A DNA stretch of 38,963 bases from Bacteroidota bacterium. GTDB lineage: Bacteria > Bacteroidota > Bacteroidia > Palsa-965. The stretch spans positions 31,333-70,295 of the forward strand of contig VBWE01000052.1 in assembly GCA_006218065.1 (NCBI GenBank), in the 5' to 3' direction. The notes beneath the pieces are model-generated. The model made no database searches and was not told the origin of the DNA. It was given only the letters and a program-made list of their open reading frames with translations. Positions 1 through 7,647 of this stretch are shown piece after piece (position 1 is the stretch's first letter; each line of letters opens with the position of its first letter). The translations under genes and the position numbers were made by a program.

Positions 1-46
1 AAAAACCATTTGTGGTTATAGACAGTTGAGTGTTCCAAACGCCAAC

Positions 47-73
47 TACTGGTAGCTGCGGAACGTTACAGGC
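47..73 (+). other. attC-like half site at the start of a gene cassette
   Basis: This stretch ends in a core-like GTTACAGGC (65-73) preceded by GGTAGCTGCGGA. It closely matches the right half of the attC-like site at 1271-1362, which reads AGTAGCTGCAGACC and then GTTATAAGC. Integron cassettes are bounded by such right-half sites, so the hydrolase gene between them would be the cassette body (about 65-1353). The left half of this site is not visible and may lie before the window. Confidence 0.4.
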
Positions 74-95
74 AATTTTAAAGACAGACATGATT

Positions 96-1265
96 ATGAA
101 AAAAATAATTCTAATTTTTTTGCTTGGATTCTTGATTGGTTCAGTTACCTACGGACAGGCAATAAATAAAAGTAAGCTTGACACCCTTCTAAAAAAAGCT
201 AAGCAGAACCATTCAGAAGCAGTTATCATCTATAAAGACAATAAATTAGTTACAGAAAAGTATTTTGGCATTGGACAAGCCAATAATAAAATTGAAAGTA
301 TGTCCTGCACGAAAAGTATTGTTGGACTTGCAGTTGCATGTCTGCTTACTGACAAGTTAATTGATAGCCTTGATATTCCTGTTTCAAACTACTTCCCCGA
401 ATGGAGACAAGGACAAAAGCAATTCATTACTATAAGACACTTAGTGAATATGACTTCTGGGCTTCAAAATAATTCTAATGCATCAATAGAAATTTATCCC
501 AGTCCTGACTTTGTGCAATTAGCCCTTACTGCTGAACTTTCTGGCAAACCAGGTGAAATTTGGGCATATAACAACAAGTCTTTAAATCTGATGGCAGGGG
601 TTATAAAAAAAATTACAGGTAAACGAATGGACATTTATATTGGTGAACGTCTTTTTAGACCATTGGGAATTACTGATTTTAGTTGGTCACTTGATAGTCT
701 TGGCAACCCACATGTAATGTCTGGATGTCAGATTAAGCCACTGGATTTTGTTAAAATTGGACTTTTATTACTAAATAAAGGGAAATTTAATAATGAAGTA
801 GTAATTGCAGAAAAATACATAACTGATGTAACCGCGCCATGTAAACAGTATCAAGGATATGGAATGTTGTGGTGGATAGATTATGAAAAGACGATTTCGA
901 TTATTGATGATGAAATTATTAACGAATTAACAAACGCAGATGTATCTAAAGACTTCATCCAAAAGGCAATAAAAATGAAAGGAACTTACAACTCAAATGA
1001 CGAATATTATGCTAAAATTCAAATTGTTTTTGGGGATAATCCTTGGGAATATATTAATGAAACTCTTGGGTCAAGCCTGCGTCTACGCAAAAAGGAGTTT
1101 AGTGGCAAAGTGACATATCGAGCTGACGGCTATTTAGGTAATTATATCATCGTAGATCCAAAAAATAAAATTGTTGCAGTCAGAATGATAAGCCATCAAA
1201 GTTTCGAGAATGAAAATGACAATTTTGTTGACTTTGGCAAACAGGTGTTGAATTTAACTGAATAA
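96..1265 (+). CDS. Serine hydrolase, beta-lactamase (class C) family, exported
   Basis: The 389-residue protein has an N-terminal signal peptide (MKKIILIFLL followed by a hydrophobic run ending near TYGQ). It carries the serine beta-lactamase/PBP-fold motifs: SxxK at about residues 70-73 (SCTK, catalytic Ser70 and Lys73) and YxN at 158-160 (YNN). Near the C-terminus a GYLGNYIIV strand takes the place of the usual KTG/HxG region. The family includes esterases, D-aminopeptidases and beta-lactamases, so the substrate is unknown and the protein should not be read as a resistance enzyme. Start 96 gives a clean signal peptide; ATG at 90 is an alternative. The gene is A+T-rich compared with later genes and lies between two attC-like sites, which suggests acquisition as a cassette. 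Confidence 0.85.
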   Translation: MKKIILIFLLGFLIGSVTYGQAINKSKLDTLLKKAKQNHSEAVIIYKDNKLVTEKYFGIGQANNKIESMSCTKSIVGLAVACLLTDKLIDSLDIPVSNYFPEWRQGQKQFITIRHLVNMTSGLQNNSNASIEIYPSPDFVQLALTAELSGKPGEIWAYNNKSLNLMAGVIKKITGKRMDIYIGERLFRPLGITDFSWSLDSLGNPHVMSGCQIKPLDFVKIGLLLLNKGKFNNEVVIAEKYITDVTAPCKQYQGYGMLWWIDYEKTISIIDDEIINELTNADVSKDFIQKAIKMKGTYNSNDEYYAKIQIVFGDNPWEYINETLGSSLRLRKKEFSGKVTYRADGYLGNYIIVDPKNKIVAVRMISHQSFENENDNFVDFGKQVLNLTE

Positions 1266-1270
1266 AAACT

Positions 1271-1362
1271 GCCTATAACAGCACCTACCAGTAATTGGCG
1301 CGGACGAGGTAATAGAAAGTTTTTTATCTTTAAAAAACCAGTAGCTGCAGACCGTTATAAGC
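1271..1362 (+). mobile_element. attC-like recombination site downstream of the hydrolase
   Basis: Six bases after the hydrolase stop lies an imperfect inverted repeat laid out like an attC site. The outer arms are GCCTATAAC (1271-1279) and GTTATAAGC (1354-1362). The inner arms are CAGTAATTGG (1289-1298) and CCAGTAGCTG (1338-1347), and a loop of about 39 bases separates them. The right core matches the integrase consensus GTTRRRY only loosely. Position at the 3' end of the ORF, total size (92 bp) and a second right half at 47-73 all fit a gene cassette. No integrase gene is in the window. Confidence 0.5.
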
Positions 1363-1646
1363 AAGCCTAAGGACGACACGACAACAACAAACTGACTCCT
1401 AAAAATTGTATAGAGACAAGGGCAAACCATTTTTGACAAGTGACAAAAGGACCGACCGGATTACAAACTGAAAACAAGAAAGCCGACACTCTACCGACCC
1501 TTCTGTATTTTTTATTTTCCCCACCGCTCATTTTTTTTAATTCAATTTTAGCCTGCACACATTTGGCACATTTGCCTTTGCCCCGACACACAAACCAATC
1601 CTTCTGCAAAAGCAAAAGAGCCAAATCCCCACCCGCAAGAATGATG

Positions 1647-1874
1647 TTACTTTCGATTTCGCTTGGCAGTTGGATATACGAAATGCTTTTCTTTGAATTC
1701 AGAAATTTCATCTTTTAGCTTTTTATTGGCGTTATGCAGTAACTCGTTCTGTACTTTCATGATACTAAGCAAATCGTGCATTGCATTTAGGTTTTCTAAT
1801 TGACAGGAAACGAGTTCTTCCAAATCAGCTTTCGTATAGTTTGAACATTTGTGCTTAATTTCGAGTGACGGCTT
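1647..1874 (-). pseudogene. Remnant of a small coiled-coil-like protein, no start codon
   Basis: An open minus-strand frame runs from a stop at 1875-1877 to a stop at 1647-1649. It reads like natural protein (ADLEELVSCQLENL, then QNELLHNANKKLKDEISEF) with heptad-like leucine spacing and a basic end. No ATG precedes the coherent part; the first internal Met is at 1781. It looks like the 3' piece of a decayed gene. I do not recognise the family. The rest of 1363-1972 holds no gene I can support. Confidence 0.3.
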
Positions 1875-1972
1875 TCAAATGTCCTGCCCTTCACCAAACC
1901 GCAAACTGTTGGCGGCCATTGTAAAACGACAAACGGATTACATAGAATAACAAACAGAAAAATAAAAATACG

Positions 1973-2443
1973 ATGAAAGCAACCGGAAAAACAGTAAAAG
2001 AAATTCTGATCAGTCTTCCTGCGGACAGGGCAGAACCTTTTAACAAACTGCACGATGTTATTGTCAAAAACCTGCCCAAAGGTTTTGAAGCAGCCATCAG
2101 TTATGGCGGATTGGGTTATGTTATTCCGCATACACTTTATCCTGCGGGTTACCATTGTAAGCCAAGCGAACCGCTCCCGTTCGCGGGAATTGCTTCGCAA
2201 AAAAATTCTATTAATTTTTACCACATGGGTATTTATTCCGATCCCCAATTATTGAAATGGTTCGTAACCGAATATCCCAAACACAGTAAGCAAAAACTGG
2301 ACATGGGAAAAAGTTGTGTCCGCTTCAGGAAGCTGGATGAGATTCCCTATAAACTCATTGGTGAATTAATGAAAAAAATGAGTGCTAAGGAATGGATTGA
2401 GATGTATGAGAAAAATCTTGTACCGAAACCGAAGAAGAAGTAA
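1973..2443 (+). CDS. DUF1801 domain protein
   Basis: The 156-residue cytoplasmic protein matches the DUF1801 (YdhG-like) fold. An N-terminal helix is followed by AISYGGLGYVIP and then PLPFAGIASQKNSINFYHMG, the family's central sheet with its conserved glycines. The helical C-terminus ends in a basic PKPKKK tail. The fold resembles frataxin and some members are called iron chaperones, but function is not settled. There is no signal peptide or membrane segment. An A-rich stretch, not a Shine-Dalgarno, precedes the ATG, as is normal in Bacteroidota. A second DUF1801 protein lies at 7807, but that one is a multidomain fusion. Confidence 0.8.
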   Translation: MKATGKTVKEILISLPADRAEPFNKLHDVIVKNLPKGFEAAISYGGLGYVIPHTLYPAGYHCKPSEPLPFAGIASQKNSINFYHMGIYSDPQLLKWFVTEYPKHSKQKLDMGKSCVRFRKLDEIPYKLIGELMKKMSAKEWIEMYEKNLVPKPKKK

Positions 2444-2556
2444 GTGTACTGCAGTTCGCTGATAAAAGAACCAGGTGCACCAGCCGGGACACCATTAAAA
2501 CTATCGGACGGCCGACGACCGGCATGAAAATGGACAATTGATTTAAGCAAAATAAA

Positions 2557-3138
2557 ATGAGAAAAGTAATTGCAGCAATCAATATGACACTTGACGGGTT
2601 TTGCGACCATACAGCAATAGTTCCGGATGAAGAAATACATCAGCATTATACGGAACTGTTAAATGAGGCAGGTGCAATTCTATACGGTAGGATAACATAT
2701 CAACTTATGAGATATTGGCAACCGCTGGTACAAAATCCTTCAGGTGAAAAAACAATGGACGACTTTGCTGTCGCGATAGACAAAGTCCCCAAAATAGTTT
2801 TTTCCCACACGCTTCAACATGCAGACCCGGCAGCTATCGGGTGGGAAAGTGCAAGGTTAGCAAACCGGGCCATTGAAGAAGAAGTTTCAGAACTCAGGCA
2901 ATCCGCCAATGGCGGAGGTAAAAACATTTTTGTCGGCAGCCGGAGTTTAATTATACACTTAATGAAACTTAATTTAATTGATGAATACCAGCTTTGTGTT
3001 CACCCTGTTATTGCAGGAAATGGTTTGCCATTATTCGAAAACATAAGCGACAGGACAATTCTTAAGCTCATAAAAACAAAAATCTTTGGCTCCGGTGCAG
3101 TAACGCTTTACTACGAGCCGGCAAAAATTGACCGATAG
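2557..3138 (+). CDS. Dihydrofolate reductase family protein (RibD C-terminal domain-like)
   Basis: The 193-residue protein begins with the family's first strand and NADPH-binding start (KVIAAINMTLDGFCDH). ILYGRITYQLM, the family's GRxTYE-type motif, follows near residue 42. A GGGKNIFVGSRSL segment near 120 is the usual nucleotide-contact glycine region. The C-terminal part (YQLCVHPVIAGNGLPLF) is typical of the DUF/RibD_C group in Bacteroidota. It is probably an NADPH-dependent reductase of unknown substrate, not the housekeeping FolA, which is shorter with a different active site. The neighbours do not inform function. After the stop, 3139-3269 holds only remnants, including ACGACACGAC, which also occurs after the attC-like site. 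Confidence 0.8.
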   Translation: MRKVIAAINMTLDGFCDHTAIVPDEEIHQHYTELLNEAGAILYGRITYQLMRYWQPLVQNPSGEKTMDDFAVAIDKVPKIVFSHTLQHADPAAIGWESARLANRAIEEEVSELRQSANGGGKNIFVGSRSLIIHLMKLNLIDEYQLCVHPVIAGNGLPLFENISDRTILKLIKTKIFGSGAVTLYYEPAKIDR

Positions 3139-3269
3139 CTTGAAACGACACGACTTCGGACGAAGAGTAACACATACGCATAACAGGAGGACGCAAACGG
3201 GACCGACGGATAAACTTCGGCTTCCGTGCTGTGAACTTTTAGCGGCCAGGTCAAGACGGCCCCGGCAAG

Positions 3270-3632
3270 CTAACAATCTCCACGCTGAACATCTTTAATC
3301 CCATCGACAAGATACTTCCTGACTTGCTTGAGTTGACGGATTTTGGCATCAATTTCACCGATTTTAATGCTCAGAATTTCTACTTTCCTTTCTATCGGCA
3401 ATTTCTTGCTATACCAACTGTCCAGCAAGTTTCTTATTTCTGAAAGTGTAAACCCGATTTCTTTTGCCTCCTTAATAAGTTCAATTTTTTCGACAAGACT
3501 TTCATCATAATGCTTGTAATTGTTTGTTTTTACTTTTTCATCAGACGCGCCTTTGAACAAGCCATAGTTTTCATAGTATCGCAAAGTGTGTATGGATACC
3601 CCTGTCCTCTTCGATAACTCGTTTATTAACAT
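3270..3632 (-). CDS. MerR family transcriptional regulator
   Basis: The 120-residue protein has the MerR winged-helix start (MLINELSKRTGVSIHTLRYY at residues 1-20, with TLRYYENYGLF) and the second wing (YKHYDESLVEKIELI). A dimerising antiparallel coiled coil covers about residues 75-115. No metal-binding cysteine loop is present (one Cys at the very end), so metal sensing is not indicated; this resembles the small HTH_MerR-SF regulators. It is transcribed away from a three-gene membrane-protein unit and a dyad (3668-3681) lies between them. Control of its own gene and of that unit is therefore the simplest inference. Confidence 0.9.
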   Translation of the reverse strand: MLINELSKRTGVSIHTLRYYENYGLFKGASDEKVKTNNYKHYDESLVEKIELIKEAKEIGFTLSEIRNLLDSWYSKKLPIERKVEILSIKIGEIDAKIRQLKQVRKYLVDGIKDVQRGDC

Positions 3633-3667
3633 CTTGACTTTTTTTGTTGAAAAATAAAGTTGAAGTA

Positions 3668-3681
3668 TAGAGTATGCTCTA
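3668..3681. promoter_or_regulatory. Dyad operator candidate between merR and membrane genes
   Basis: TAGAG-TATG-CTCTA is a perfect 5-bp dyad with a four-base centre, 36 bases upstream of the MerR start and 60 bases before the divergent gene. MerR-type regulators bind such short dyads. It is not inside an obviously stretched promoter spacer, so the regulatory mode is uncertain. Confidence 0.45.
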
Positions 3682-3707
3682 CGCTTTTAGGTTACAAATG
3701 TAGAATC

Positions 3708-3715
3708 TATTTTTG
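3708..3715 (+). promoter_or_regulatory. Bacteroidota -7 element for the membrane-protein genes
   Basis: TATTTTTG matches TAnnTTTG exactly, 26 bases before the ATG at 3741 and downstream of the MerR dyad. No clear TTG lies 19-23 bases upstream, so the promoter may need the regulator. Confidence 0.45.
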
Positions 3716-3740
3716 CACAAACAATGAAAGGTATTCAATC

Positions 3741-4154
3741 ATGGTAAATTTAAAAACAGCTAAAATTATCGTTCGAGTTGCTTCACTCTACAATGCAAGT
3801 GCATTGTTTGTATTTCTGATTCCGGGCGGGCTTGCCCTGTTTGGTGTCAAAGAACCGTACTCTGTTTTTTGGCAGGTATTGCCTGCACTATTGGCGTCTT
3901 ATGCCGCCATCGTTTTATTTTTTTCTTCGAACAATCTCGGGAGGTTCGGTAGTTTTCCCTATTGGAATGGCATTATCAGGGTAATCTTTGCGGTCACAGC
4001 ATTACTGCTTGATTTCAAAACCTCTGTAGGCATGTTCATCGGCTTGCTTGCCATCGGCGATTTATTGATAGGTGTTTTATGTATTTACATTCTACCAAAA
4101 GCAACGGGCAACACGCACTTGCAGTTACTCACTAACAGTTTAAACAACCAATAA
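3741..4154 (+). CDS. Small integral membrane protein, first of three
   Basis: The 137-residue protein has four predicted membrane helices: LYNASALFVFLIPGGLALFG, VLPALLASYAAIVLFF, IIRVIFAVTALLLDF and IGLLAIGDLLIGVLCIYIL. I do not recognise the family. Start 3741 was preferred because an upstream extension of the frame would overlap the promoter and add an odd cysteine-rich tail. The gene is one base from the next and divergent from merR, so the three membrane genes and the regulator are probably a unit. Confidence 0.7.
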   Translation: MVNLKTAKIIVRVASLYNASALFVFLIPGGLALFGVKEPYSVFWQVLPALLASYAAIVLFFSSNNLGRFGSFPYWNGIIRVIFAVTALLLDFKTSVGMFIGLLAIGDLLIGVLCIYILPKATGNTHLQLLTNSLNNQ

Positions 4155-4155
4155 A

Positions 4156-4563
4156 ATGAAAAAACTTGCTGACTTAAAATTACTCTTTACAATAGTAGCG
4201 GTATTGGAATTCTTCTACTTCGCCGCAGCCATGATGCCGCCATCCTGGATAAGACCAGTCACAGGCTGGGAGTTAAATGCCGATGGGCATTGGATAACAA
4301 AACTACTCGGGTTGGCACTGGGTATTCAAGCATATATCGCCTGGATTTTCAGAAAAAATCCCAGTATAGGTTTAGCAAAGGGCCTGGCTTTTTACCAGGT
4401 AACAAGCGCCACTATTGACTGGGTAATGTGGAGTGTAATGAAGGATGAAGGAATTTTTAATAATTCCCTGGCTCAATTCACCGTGATTGCCGCCATTGTT
4501 TCACATTATATTTTAGGCATCCTGCTCTTTATCGGCATCAGCAAAACTCAAGGCAGTGAATAA
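4156..4563 (+). CDS. Small integral membrane protein, second of three
   Basis: The 135-residue protein has about four hydrophobic segments: KLLFTIVAVLEFFYFAAAMM, LLGLALGIQAYIAWIF, FYQVTSATIDWVMWSV and FTVIAAIVSHYILGILLFIG. The family is not recognised. The start codon lies two bases after the previous stop and the end overlaps the next gene by 8 bp, so translation is probably coupled. No catalytic motif is visible. Confidence 0.75.
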   Translation: MKKLADLKLLFTIVAVLEFFYFAAAMMPPSWIRPVTGWELNADGHWITKLLGLALGIQAYIAWIFRKNPSIGLAKGLAFYQVTSATIDWVMWSVMKDEGIFNNSLAQFTVIAAIVSHYILGILLFIGISKTQGSE

Positions 4564-5038
4564 TATTGAAAAATATTTTGCAGGTGAAAAACTGCAATGT
4601 ACTATAGGGATTATTTTATCCTTTATCAGCATTGCATTATCCGTTTACTTTCTTGCCTTACATAAGCCCTTGCTGAGAGGAATATCATTTGTATTTATTC
4701 CGCTTTCTGTTTTACTATTGATTATTTGTATCGGTGTTGTCACCAGGACACCAAAAGATATTGAACGGATAACGGGATTCTATAAAACAGAACCGCAGAA
4801 GATACAAACAGACGAATTGCCACGAATGGAAAAAGTAATGAAGAATTTTACACTCATCAAGAGAATTGAACTTTGTTTTTTCACCGCAGGCCTGTTGCTG
4901 ACGATATTCTTTGGAAAAAATGACCTTATCAAAGGAATCGCTATTGGCCTGATGATTCAAGGGGCAATACTATACCTGTTTGACTATAGTGCTGAGGTAA
5001 GAGGAAAAGTATATTTCGAATTCTTAAAATCCCTCTGA
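4556..5038 (+). CDS. Small membrane protein, third of three, GTG start
   Basis: The 160-residue protein has two hydrophobic hairpins: IGIILSFISIALSVYFLAL with ISFVFIPLSVLLLIICIGVV near the N-terminus, and ELCFFTAGLLLTIFFG with GIAIGLMIQGAILYLF near the C-terminus. A charged cytoplasmic loop of about 50 residues lies between them. The GTG at 4556 overlaps the preceding gene by 8 bp and no better ATG is near. Function is unknown. It is the last gene before the MITE-like element. Confidence 0.65.
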   Translation: MNNIEKYFAGEKLQCTIGIILSFISIALSVYFLALHKPLLRGISFVFIPLSVLLLIICIGVVTRTPKDIERITGFYKTEPQKIQTDELPRMEKVMKNFTLIKRIELCFFTAGLLLTIFFGKNDLIKGIAIGLMIQGAILYLFDYSAEVRGKVYFEFLKSL

Positions 5039-5105
5039 CGAATTATACAGACAAAAAGCCCGAACCGCTAACATAGGCTTAACCCGAAATGACGGGGATC
5101 TGTTA

Positions 5106-5266
5106 GAGCCTGTTAGGAATTTGTTTTTCGAGGTTTCCGGAGTGTATTTTTTGATCAATTGAGGCGCTTTTTGAGCAAGTAGTTGGATACTACAGGCGAA
5201 AAAAGCAACGAAGAGTGAGCAAAAAAGACACCCTGAAAGCCGGAAGGATAATTTCCTAACAGGCTC
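5106..5266. mobile_element. MITE-like element, copy A (161 bp)
   Basis: The element is bounded by inverted repeats of the form GAGCCTGTTAGGAA (5106-5119), with the complement at 5253-5266, and by a 3-bp duplication TTA (5103-5105 and 5267-5269). It contains no ORF. The centre folds: GCTTTTT (5166-5172) pairs with AAAAAGC (5200-5206), enclosing GTAGT-TGGAT-ACTAC (5179-5193). Farther out, TCCGG, GTGT and TTTTTTG on the left have complements on the right. A diverged inverted copy lies at 12925-13119. TNA duplications and GAG ends recall the IS1031/ISL2 groups of the IS5 family, but no transposase is present to prove this. The rest of 5039-5374 holds nothing I can identify. Confidence 0.75.
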
Positions 5267-5374
5267 TTAAATCAAAGTGTAGTGCATTTGATTAACTTTG
5301 ATACTAAGCGAAAGAATGGTGCTTCTAAGCCATCTTTCGTTAAATCTCAAACTGTTAATTTTAGTAATACACGA

Positions 5375-5824
5375 ATGAAAAAGGCGTTCACTTTTTTACT
5401 TTTCACACTGACGCTCCACTTGTCCTATGGACAGGCTTGCGGTATGTATCGCATAAAGTACGTTGGAAACATAAAGTCGGACGCACGGGATATCGTAAGC
5501 ATATACCTGCCCACAACATTGTATTTGCACGGAATTGAAAATGACAGGTCAAAACGTTCCTTCCTGGAGGCTAAACTGGATAGCAGCCATTTCAATCTCG
5601 GAATCAGTTCTCATCTGACTACTCCGTACACCGACAAAAACGCATTGCTTTCATATTATAAGAGTATATCTCCAGCTTTGAAGATCAAAGTTGCGTTTCT
5701 TAAAGACGGCACTTTAAAAGAACAGTTTGTTAAAATTAACTGGGACGACATTTCCATATCTGTGATCGACGACGATAAACTCGGGACGCTTTTTGAGTTC
5801 AGGATAAAGGACATCCGTATTTGA
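5375..5824 (+). CDS. Small secreted protein of unknown function
   Basis: The 149-residue protein starts with a signal peptide (MKKAFTFLLFTLTLHLSYGQ) and cleavage is likely near residue 20. The mature part has two cysteines at its start (QACG) and alternating hydrophobic residues suggesting a beta-rich domain. I recognise no family. Start 5375 gives the signal peptide; an upstream in-frame extension to 5282 would bury it. The gene stands alone just after the MITE-like element and no promoter was recognised. Confidence 0.65.
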   Translation: MKKAFTFLLFTLTLHLSYGQACGMYRIKYVGNIKSDARDIVSIYLPTTLYLHGIENDRSKRSFLEAKLDSSHFNLGISSHLTTPYTDKNALLSYYKSISPALKIKVAFLKDGTLKEQFVKINWDDISISVIDDDKLGTLFEFRIKDIRI

Positions 5825-5861
5825 CAAAATACAAATCACAGGAGCGCTAAAATTTTCAAGC

Positions 5862-6599
5862 ATGTCACAAAAAGCACACATCACAGTTTACCTGCAGGCC
5901 CTGGGCGCGCATTACCTGGGCGCGCATGCCTATAATGTAAAAGACATTACCATAAAACTGGTTTACTCCGGGGGCGCGATCGACCTGCCGTATCATGTTA
6001 CGCCCGATTTTACGGACGACGGAAATCCTTCGTCAGCGTTTACGCCGGGAGCAAGTTCGTTTATGCCGATCATGACTGTTCCGCAACCCCCGGCGGAACC
6101 AAACACGCTGGTGCATTTTTTATCGCCGGATTTTACTACGGCCTGCGGCAGGGCGGATTTTGAACTTCCTCCCGGTATTGAATTCGCAAAACTGGAGATC
6201 AGTGTACCCACCACCACGAATATGCCGATGTTAATACAGCACCCGGTTTTACTCAACCCGGCGCAACCCGCATATGCTGTTACGGTTGTTGTTCCCGGTT
6301 TGTATTTAACGCCCTGCCGGGTCACGGGCAAGGTTTCGGTACTGGTGAAAATGATGTGCGGTTGCCCGGTTACCGCCGGACCGCCCGCTTCTTTATGGCC
6401 GGCGGATGATTTTACGGTGTATGCAAATGTGGCTGACGCATCAGGCAAAACCACTTCGTACGCACTGGCTTATGATACGGCACAAACCGGGAATTCGCTC
6501 TTCAGCGCCGTATTGCCCGATAAGCAAACGGTAAAATCCGTGACGTTTACCGCAATTCAAAAGAGTACGGGAAATTACGGAGCGGTGGTGCAGGATTAA
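5862..6599 (+). CDS. Hypothetical beta-rich protein
   Basis: The 245-residue protein begins MSQKAHITVYLQALGAHYLG with no signal peptide. The sequence is proline-, threonine- and valine-rich with regular short strands, suggesting one or two immunoglobulin-like or jelly-roll domains. It has four cysteines, including CGC near residue 167. No catalytic motif or known family is seen. A long antisense frame (5993-6454) is a shadow. From here on, G+C content is higher than in the first 5 kb. Confidence 0.6.
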   Translation: MSQKAHITVYLQALGAHYLGAHAYNVKDITIKLVYSGGAIDLPYHVTPDFTDDGNPSSAFTPGASSFMPIMTVPQPPAEPNTLVHFLSPDFTTACGRADFELPPGIEFAKLEISVPTTTNMPMLIQHPVLLNPAQPAYAVTVVVPGLYLTPCRVTGKVSVLVKMMCGCPVTAGPPASLWPADDFTVYANVADASGKTTSYALAYDTAQTGNSLFSAVLPDKQTVKSVTFTAIQKSTGNYGAVVQD

Positions 6600-6690
6600 C
6601 CGGAATATTTCGCATCTTTATTTACACTTTTTTCAGCCGGCAACAATCAGCAACCCGGCAAAATCATAAACCGGTAAATTAAGACCAGCC

Positions 6691-7128
6691 ATGATAAAAC
6701 TTGAATTCACCACCGACATCGAAGCGACAAGGGAAAAAGTGTGGAAAACACTTTGGGACGACAGTACCTATCGCCAATGGACCAGCGTTTTCGGCGAAGG
6801 TTCGTACGCCGTTTCCGACTGGAAAGAAGGCAGTAAAATTTTATTCATTTCCCCGGCCGGCGACGGCATGTTCAGCACCATTGCCAAATGCACGCCCAAC
6901 GAATATATGTCGTTTAAACACCTCGGGGAAATGAAAGGCGGCGTGGAGCAACCGCCGGACGAAAAAAAGGAGCAGTGGACGGGATCGATGGAGAATTATA
7001 CGCTTACACAGCGTGATACAGGGACGAAGCTCACTGTTGAAATTGACGTTACAGACGAGTATGCGTCTTATTTTAAAGACGCTTTTCCGAAGGCGCTGGC
7101 GAAAGTAAAATCGATATCGGAAAACTGA
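6691..7128 (+). CDS. SRPBCC (START-like) domain protein, AHSA1-type
   Basis: The 145-residue protein opens with the SRPBCC pattern: IKLEFTTDIEATREKVWKTL, then DDSTYRQWTSVFGEGSY (the W and the following acidic turn are typical). A strand-rich middle follows, with a last helix (YFKDAFPKALAKVKSISE). The family forms a deep hydrophobic pocket and includes AHSA1/polyketide cyclase-like ligand binders; the ligand here is unknown. It is 37 bases from the next gene on the same strand. Confidence 0.85.
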   Translation: MIKLEFTTDIEATREKVWKTLWDDSTYRQWTSVFGEGSYAVSDWKEGSKILFISPAGDGMFSTIAKCTPNEYMSFKHLGEMKGGVEQPPDEKKEQWTGSMENYTLTQRDTGTKLTVEIDVTDEYASYFKDAFPKALAKVKSISEN

Positions 7129-7165
7129 GCGGCTTTGCATACAAACTGAAAAACACAATTGTACG

Positions 7166-7627
7166 ATGAGCATACTTAAGAAAATCGCCTGGAATTTTAA
7201 CGATACGGATTACCAAACGAGCGACGACTTTAACAAAGACATTTCACAATACCAGCTCGATATTATGAAGGAACGCGCTTCCTGGAACCCGGACGAGATC
7301 GTTGTGAATAACCCGGAAGTAGGGATCGTGTATATGTATTGGGTGTCGGAAGGCGACCCTGTTTTTGACGGCGAGACAAAACTCGGCGATGAAGACGAAG
7401 AGGACGATGAGGAGGAAGAATATGATGAGGACGAGCAGAGAGAAGTTGCCGCGAAATTTAAAGCGGACAACGGGAAACATTTCACGGCTTTGGAACTGCT
7501 GCATAAACTGCACCAGCGTTTAAGACACCGGAACCTGGGCGATCATACTTTCTTTGAAGGATTGAGTTTCTTTAATGATTCTGAAAAGAGAAATCCGCCG
7601 GTGTATTACCTGCGTTGCGGAAGTTAG
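7166..7627 (+). CDS. Acidic hypothetical protein
   Basis: The 153-residue soluble protein has an extreme acidic run in the middle (about residues 72-92, almost all Asp and Glu). This separates an N-terminal part with VYMYWVSEGDPVF from a C-terminal part ending FFEGLSFFNDSEKRNPPVYY. No signal peptide or known domain is visible. The acidic run may be a flexible linker or a charge-mimic surface. A Ser-rich ORF on the other strand over the same run is its shadow. Confidence 0.65.
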   Translation: MSILKKIAWNFNDTDYQTSDDFNKDISQYQLDIMKERASWNPDEIVVNNPEVGIVYMYWVSEGDPVFDGETKLGDEDEEDDEEEEYDEDEQREVAAKFKADNGKHFTALELLHKLHQRLRHRNLGDHTFFEGLSFFNDSEKRNPPVYYLRCGS

Positions 7628-7647
7628 ACTGATAAGTAGTACATCAA

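Noticed and set aside
1367-1718. Overlapping open frames on both strands after the attC-like site
   Set aside because: Neither has a credible start context or family pattern. The region looks like non-coding cassette debris.
7210-7485. Serine-rich minus-strand frame
   Set aside because: It is the complement of the Asp/Glu run in the acidic protein.
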